A program made the position numbers and the translations under genes. From Plenodomus lindquistii (lineage: Eukaryota > Ascomycota > Dothideomycetes > Pleosporales > Leptosphaeriaceae): a stretch of 64,000 nucleotides of DNA. Shown one piece after another: positions 60,143 to 64,000 of this stretch (position 1 is its first letter; each line of letters opens with the position of its first letter). The notes below the pieces were generated by a model. The model was not told where the DNA came from. It saw nothing but the letters and a program-made list of their open reading frames with translations, and did not search any database. The stretch lies in NCBI GenBank assembly GCA_025504975.1, contig JANUWI010000004.1, positions 434,001 to 498,000 on the forward strand, read 5' to 3'.

Positions 60143-60832
60143 CTAGATTTTGAGCGCCTTCGCAATCGCCTCACCAACGCCCGTCGCACTGGCGGGGTTC
60201 TGTCCAGTGATCAAGCGTCCTGAGATGGCGACCTTCTCTCCCCACGGCTCAGCAGCCTTGACAAAGTGTCCACCACTAGCTTTGTTCAACGCGTCCTCGG
60301 GCAGGAAAGGCACAGCCTTTGTCAGACCGACCTGCTCCTCCTCAGCATTTGTGAACGCAGTAACCTCCTTTCCAGCAACCAACAGGCTGCCATCACTGAG
60401 CTTGACGTCGTAGAAGACAGCAGGTGCATGGCACACCGCCGATACAATCTTATTTGCCTCCCAGAATTCGCGGATCAACTGCTGTGATGTCGGATCGTCG
60501 ACGAGATCGAACATGGGGCCGTGGCCGCCAACGTAGAAGATGGCATCAAAGTCCTTGGCCTTGCCAACAAAGTCGCTCAGCTTTTGTGTGGTCTTCCAGA
60601 CTTGTTCATCGTTCTTAAGGAAGTTTACGGAGACGTCATCTTTCGCGGCCTCGACGGAGCCAGGGTCGAGCGGTGATTCTCCACCCTTGGGGGAGGCAAC
60701 GGTGATGTTGGCCTTGTTGCGCAGGACGTGGTAGGGGTGGGCGAGTTCAGGGAGGTACCAGCCCGTGGGCTTGTCGAGGCTACCGAGCTTGTTGTGGGAG
60801 GTGAGAACGAAGAGGATTGATGGCTTAGACAT
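60143..60832 (-). CDS. HSP31: DJ-1/PfpI-family Hsp31-type glyoxalase III
   Basis: Intronless, 229 aa. The fold signature IFYVGGHGPMFDL, the nucleophile elbow VSAVCHAPAVFYDV (catalytic C134, followed by H135), and the Glu of TGWYLPELAHPYHVL (E29) form the expected Glu-Cys-His set of Hsp31/GLX3 proteins. These convert methylglyoxal to lactate without cofactor and protect against carbonyl stress. The C-terminal GRLITGQNPASATGVGEAIA is also conserved in the family. One GAAnnTTC palindrome lies at 60963-60970, about 130 bp upstream, which could be half of a heat-shock element. The symbol is by family. Confidence 0.9.
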   Translation of the reverse strand: MSKPSILFVLTSHNKLGSLDKPTGWYLPELAHPYHVLRNKANITVASPKGGESPLDPGSVEAAKDDVSVNFLKNDEQVWKTTQKLSDFVGKAKDFDAIFYVGGHGPMFDLVDDPTSQQLIREFWEANKIVSAVCHAPAVFYDVKLSDGSLLVAGKEVTAFTNAEEEQVGLTKAVPFLPEDALNKASGGHFVKAAEPWGEKVAISGRLITGQNPASATGVGEAIAKALKI

Positions 60833-61694
60833 GTTGAAGGATGGTGTTTGTATGGTATCTGGGTTGGGTATCTGGGTATATGGATGAATGCATATGATGT
60901 GTGCGGAAATGAGTGGTCAATGAAACGTTATAGCTGCATCTAAAAGACCAGTCTTCAACTCAGAAATTTCCAGTACATACGTGATCAGTGTAATGCATCG
61001 GCCGCACGACGTCATGAGGGGTCTGGAAAACTGGAAGTTTATCAGCAACGGCCCGACTACGATGCTTGCAGCCCCAACCTTTTTGGCTTGTCCCTTTGTA
61101 CCCCATTACAAGACTATTATGAAATCTGGCATTCTCGCCCCATATGTCGCGGGGGTGATACGTTTACAGTCAAGCCTCGGTTGTTGAATATCCCAATTGG
61201 GTTGCAGGGCTGTACGATCGCAGAGACTAGCTCTTATAGTCAGATTTCCGTCATGCGACATCACGGACTTAAGAACAGCGAGTCACTATGATCCCAGAAA
61301 TCCACGTTACTTAACGCATGTCACACATGAGGTAGTTACTCTATGTCTGCTTTTACAAAAGATTTGCTCGATATACAGCTGATCGTACGTCGGGCATGTT
61401 GATCGTTTTGCTTCGCGCGATGACGAACTTCGGCATTCCCTCCAAAATGGCGTAAGGCTTTTCCTCCGGCCAAATATCGGCGAACGTGGGTGACATTCAG
61501 AGACCAGTTTTCACATAACGCACTATGTGTGAATTATGTGAGTCCTACGACAATCAAAGAATCTAGGAGCTTTAGCATGCTATCGAGTTGGTCTGGGGAG
61601 GACAAATGTTCCACGACATTCGTTCGTAAAAACCAACAGTTCAGACATCATGCATACAGACTGATACACTCATGTGCTCAATTGACGCGAGCAC
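60833..61694. other. intergenic, 862 bp
   Basis: It holds the promoter of the Hsp31 gene on its left side and nothing else that I can support before the MITE at 61697. Confidence 0.4.
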
Positions 61695-61696
61695 TA

Positions 61697-61930
61697 CGAA
61701 GGAGCTCGTTTTTATTGTGTCACCATCTCACGTTAACAGCACAATGCGTGAGAGTATACACTAACAAGAAGATAATAAAAGTATATAAAGCTGTTATGTT
61801 ATAATCTATACTCCTTCTAGAGCATTCACGCAATATATAGTCACTCTTAGTAGCACTTTAGTGTGTTGTGGTAGTTACGGTGTGAATAGTGCATGTGACT
61901 TTGGTGACTTAATAAATACGAGCTCCTTCG
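61697..61930 (+). mobile_element. MITE, copy 5, best preserved
   Basis: 234 bp. The left end CGAAGGAGCTCGTTTTTATT and right end AATAAATACGAGCTCCTTCG are near-perfect inverted repeats, extending with mismatches to GTCACC/GGTGAC. TA flanks both ends (61695-61696 and 61931-61932). AT-rich, no reading frame. It serves as the reference copy for the family in this window. Confidence 0.88.
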
Positions 61931-62118
61931 TATACCTGGGCGGATCAACGTCGATGTATGCGCCATTCACAGTCATAGAAGAGAAGCCGTAGACGGAGTG
62001 CGTTCATCGCGATGATGACCACCATAGATAGCGATGCTAGAGCCGCGATAGCCATTGAGAGATTCGAGACTAGTATTAGAAGTCTACGATTGTGTGAGCA
62101 GTATCTGATCGGGAGCTA

Positions 62119-62617
62119 TCACGATAGCATAGGAGACAACCATATATACGTGGACCACAAATGCTTGCCAGGGAGAGCTGTCGCATACACCATAGACAGC
62201 ACCACCAGGGCTACATCGCTCGAAAATGCGGGCCGTATGTGGTCATTAATGCGCGGAGGTTGCTCAAATAATGTTGTAAATCGGTTCGGTCGCATATGCC
62301 CAAGATCATGAACGACGATGGAGGTGATATAGAACCAGAGACTCGACTGAATTCGAGAGTAGACATTTAATCTTGTCACGTAGCCAATGGGATATGTTCC
62401 TGTATGAGTCGAGCTTGAATGCGCCCATAAGCTGCCGTCATACAGAAGTACAGACGAATCTCGCAAGGATGTGGATAGTTGCAGACCGCAGGCCCTAGAA
62501 CTGTCGAGGGTCTTTCCCGTGGTCTTCATGCCTAGATCGAAAAAGCCCGAGATGGACTTACCGAACAGGAGTCTTCCTTCGTAGAAGATGCTCGACCCAG
62601 AGACAATCCATATAGCT
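62119..62617 (-). pseudogene. orphan coding fragment between two MITEs
   Basis: The minus-strand frame is open from about 62617 to 62119 (166 codons) and begins protein-like: QAIWIVSGSSIFYEGRLLFG. It continues DSSVLLYDGSLWAHSS, YPIGYVTRLNVYSRIQSSLW and FSSDVALVVLSMVYATALPG, then stops. Past the stop, other frames on this strand read like membrane helices (MAIAALASLSMVVIIAMNAL near 62040), suggesting more exons or frameshifts. No ATG starts the frame, and upstream DNA runs straight into a MITE at 62661. I do not know the family. It may be the remains of a membrane protein gene. Confidence 0.3.
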
Positions 62618-62660
62618 TGGGGTGCATGGGTCTGCTATTATGGTTTGCGGTCATGGTATA

Positions 62661-62889
62661 CGGAGGAGCTCGTATTTATTATGTCCACATCTCAAGTTGA
62701 TCACACAACGCGTAAACCTATACAGCATTAGAGAGATAACAAACACACGCAAGTAAAGTAAATAACTATTTTAATAACCTCTAGAGAATACACGCAATAT
62801 ATAAAAACTTTAAGCTTTAATTTTAGTGCGTTGTGGTGTTACGGCGAACGGTGATTATGACGGTGACTTGATAAATACGAACTCTATCG
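62661..62889 (+). mobile_element. MITE, copy 6
   Basis: 229 bp. Left end CGGAGGAGCTCGTATTTATT, right end ATAAATACGAACTCTATCG, with TA on both sides (62659-62660 and 62890-62891). Interior shares CTCTAGAGAATACACGCAATATA and GTGCGTTGTGGTGTTACGG with copies 3 and 5. AT-rich and non-coding. Confidence 0.82.
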
Positions 62890-62891
62890 TA

Positions 62892-63499
62892 TGAAACAGT
62901 TGATCCATAACGAGCCTTTGGCTGTCCCTGGAGGGCTGAGAAGTTATGATGGTTCCTGGAGGCCAACAAAGCAGTCGAGATGTGTTTGGCGAGCGGGTGA
63001 CCATTCTCGCGTCATGTTCTAAAGTTGCTAAGAACGTACGACACGAAGTGCAGAAAAGGGTCAGGCCTGACGGTGAGTTGACATATGTGCACTCAGACAT
63101 GACTATAGCTGATGGTATCTATTCAGCCTCACGACGCTAATTTTGATTGGACCGAGCACCACCAGCCACCATCCGTCAGCCTCCCGCAGCCTCCCCGCGC
63201 GACCCTCCGCTTCTGTCCGCACCCTCCGTTCGACGCCCCTCTCCAATTGCATCATTCCGGGACTCGCCGGGGCACGCCAACACTTGTAAGAGCGTACTAA
63301 AGCCCAACGGGTATGCCAGGCATGCGCTACATGTGCCAAGTAGTTTCAAGCCAGGTGGAGGAACGGAGAGTACAGTAGCTGAGCTCACGGTACTCAGGCG
63401 AGGTTTACGTGCAGTTCAAGGTATAAGAGCGTGGTTACACAAGGACTAGAATTGACATTTCAGTATCAAACTCTACCATAGGTACTATCAAAATTGACA
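62892..63499. other. intergenic, 608 bp
   Basis: Upstream of the right-edge gene. A 64-codon plus-strand frame (62946-63140) and an 81-codon minus-strand frame (62855-63100) overlap each other; neither has a motif. I call neither. Confidence 0.35.
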
Positions 63500-64000
63500 A
63501 TGGCTTCCTCTCTTGCAGCAAAAGCGACCTCGTGGGCTCCTCCTCTCTACCCACAGTCTACCGCCGAGAATGATGGCGTACGTTGGACCTTCATCTGATG
63601 GATGTAGAGACACTAACTCCTGCATCCAGACCAATGACAACAGATACGACGTGCGCAAAACCCTCGCATATGTGACAGATGATACCAACAACGTCAACAA
63701 GTAGGTCTCAAAACACATATACGCTTATTCCACAAATGGAATTGTGATCCAAGCTAACCGGTCAAAGTGTCTTCATGCTGTATTGGATCACCACGACCAC
63801 AGGCGAAAAATACCACCTCACCACTAACGCCGGCCTCCGCGGCTCCCAAGTCCTGGGCTCCTTCTTATCCTTCAACGACCTGCAAACAGGCACTACACGT
63901 GGTGCATCAATCATGGAGCCCGGAACGGGTAACAAGGCGCGACTGGAGATGCGCGGTGCGTCGCAGACCGTGATTGCGCCTGAAGACGGCGATAAATGGA
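63500..64000 (+). CDS. hypothetical protein, 5' part only, runs off the right edge
   Basis: Exons 63500-63577, 63630-63700 and 63768-64000 (incomplete). The two introns are 52 and 67 nt, GT-AG, with CACTAACT and GCTAACC branch sites, and they join in frame. The ATG has a good context (GACAATGGC). The product starts MASSLAAKATSWAPPLYPQS and continues VFMLYWITTTTGEKYHLTTN, SFNDLQTGTTRGASIME and MRGASQTVIAPEDGDKW. It is beta-rich with no signal peptide. It slightly recalls AttH/lipocalin-like fungal proteins, but I cannot confirm this from 120 residues. Confidence 0.6.

Noticed and set aside
1..64000. tRNA, rRNA or origin-like elements
   Set aside because: I scanned for B-box-like GGTTCGANNCC with paired arms and found none that folds; no rRNA-like sequence was seen.

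Overview
The window is nuclear DNA of a filamentous ascomycete. Most genes carry 48-75 nt introns with GTAAGT-like donors, CTAAC/CTGAC-type branch sites close to the acceptor, and no operon structure. The gene content (HET domain, LPRELRDMIY F-box-like protein, DUF6594, DUF6536, GH35 beta-galactosidase, fungal M28 aminopeptidase, Dal5-like MFS) fits a Pezizomycotina genome, most likely a Dothideomycete/Pleosporales species. That placement is an inference from gene style, not from a database comparison.

Layout. Positions 1-27.5 kb are mostly conserved housekeeping genes: a short HET gene, iron-type alcohol dehydrogenase, cystathionine beta-lyase, a DUF2415 WD40-like protein, mitochondrial Hsp70 (SSC1), an F-box-like protein, a bestrophin-type anion channel, a flavin monooxygenase divergent from an MFS transporter, the rRNA methyltransferase RRP8, DDI1, and a GNAT acetyltransferase. 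From 27.5 to 37 kb lie a decayed MITE, an amino-acid permease, possible gene remnants, and two long coiled-coil proteins in divergent orientation that I cannot assign to a family. From 37.8 to 49.4 kb lie an RBR ubiquitin ligase, a conserved hypothetical, a membrane-anchored double-psi beta-barrel protein, a Cue1-like ER protein, a secreted GH35 beta-galactosidase and an L-serine dehydratase.

The stretch from 49.6 to 63 kb looks accessory. It holds five of the six copies of a roughly 220-240 bp MITE family with TA target duplications. It also has a 99 bp tandem duplication, DUF6594 and DUF6536 membrane proteins, a caspase-like protease with an intact His/Cys dyad, a secreted M28 aminopeptidase, a DJ-1/Hsp31 glyoxalase-type protein, and several broken or unassigned frames. 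A partial unknown gene runs off the right edge.

Functional links that can be supported are modest. SSC1 has a two-palindrome heat-shock element about 130 bp upstream. RRP8, DDI1, the RBR ligase and Cue1 are growth and proteostasis genes. GH35, the permease, the MFS transporter and the aminopeptidase are nutrient acquisition genes. The HET protein and the caspase-like protein belong to families used in fungal allorecognition or cell death, but they are 50 kb apart. I resolved introns by hand. Several are unusual: two GC-AG introns, a DDI1 start codon split by an intron, and frame-preserving introns hidden inside open frames. I saw no tRNA, rRNA or CRISPR array.
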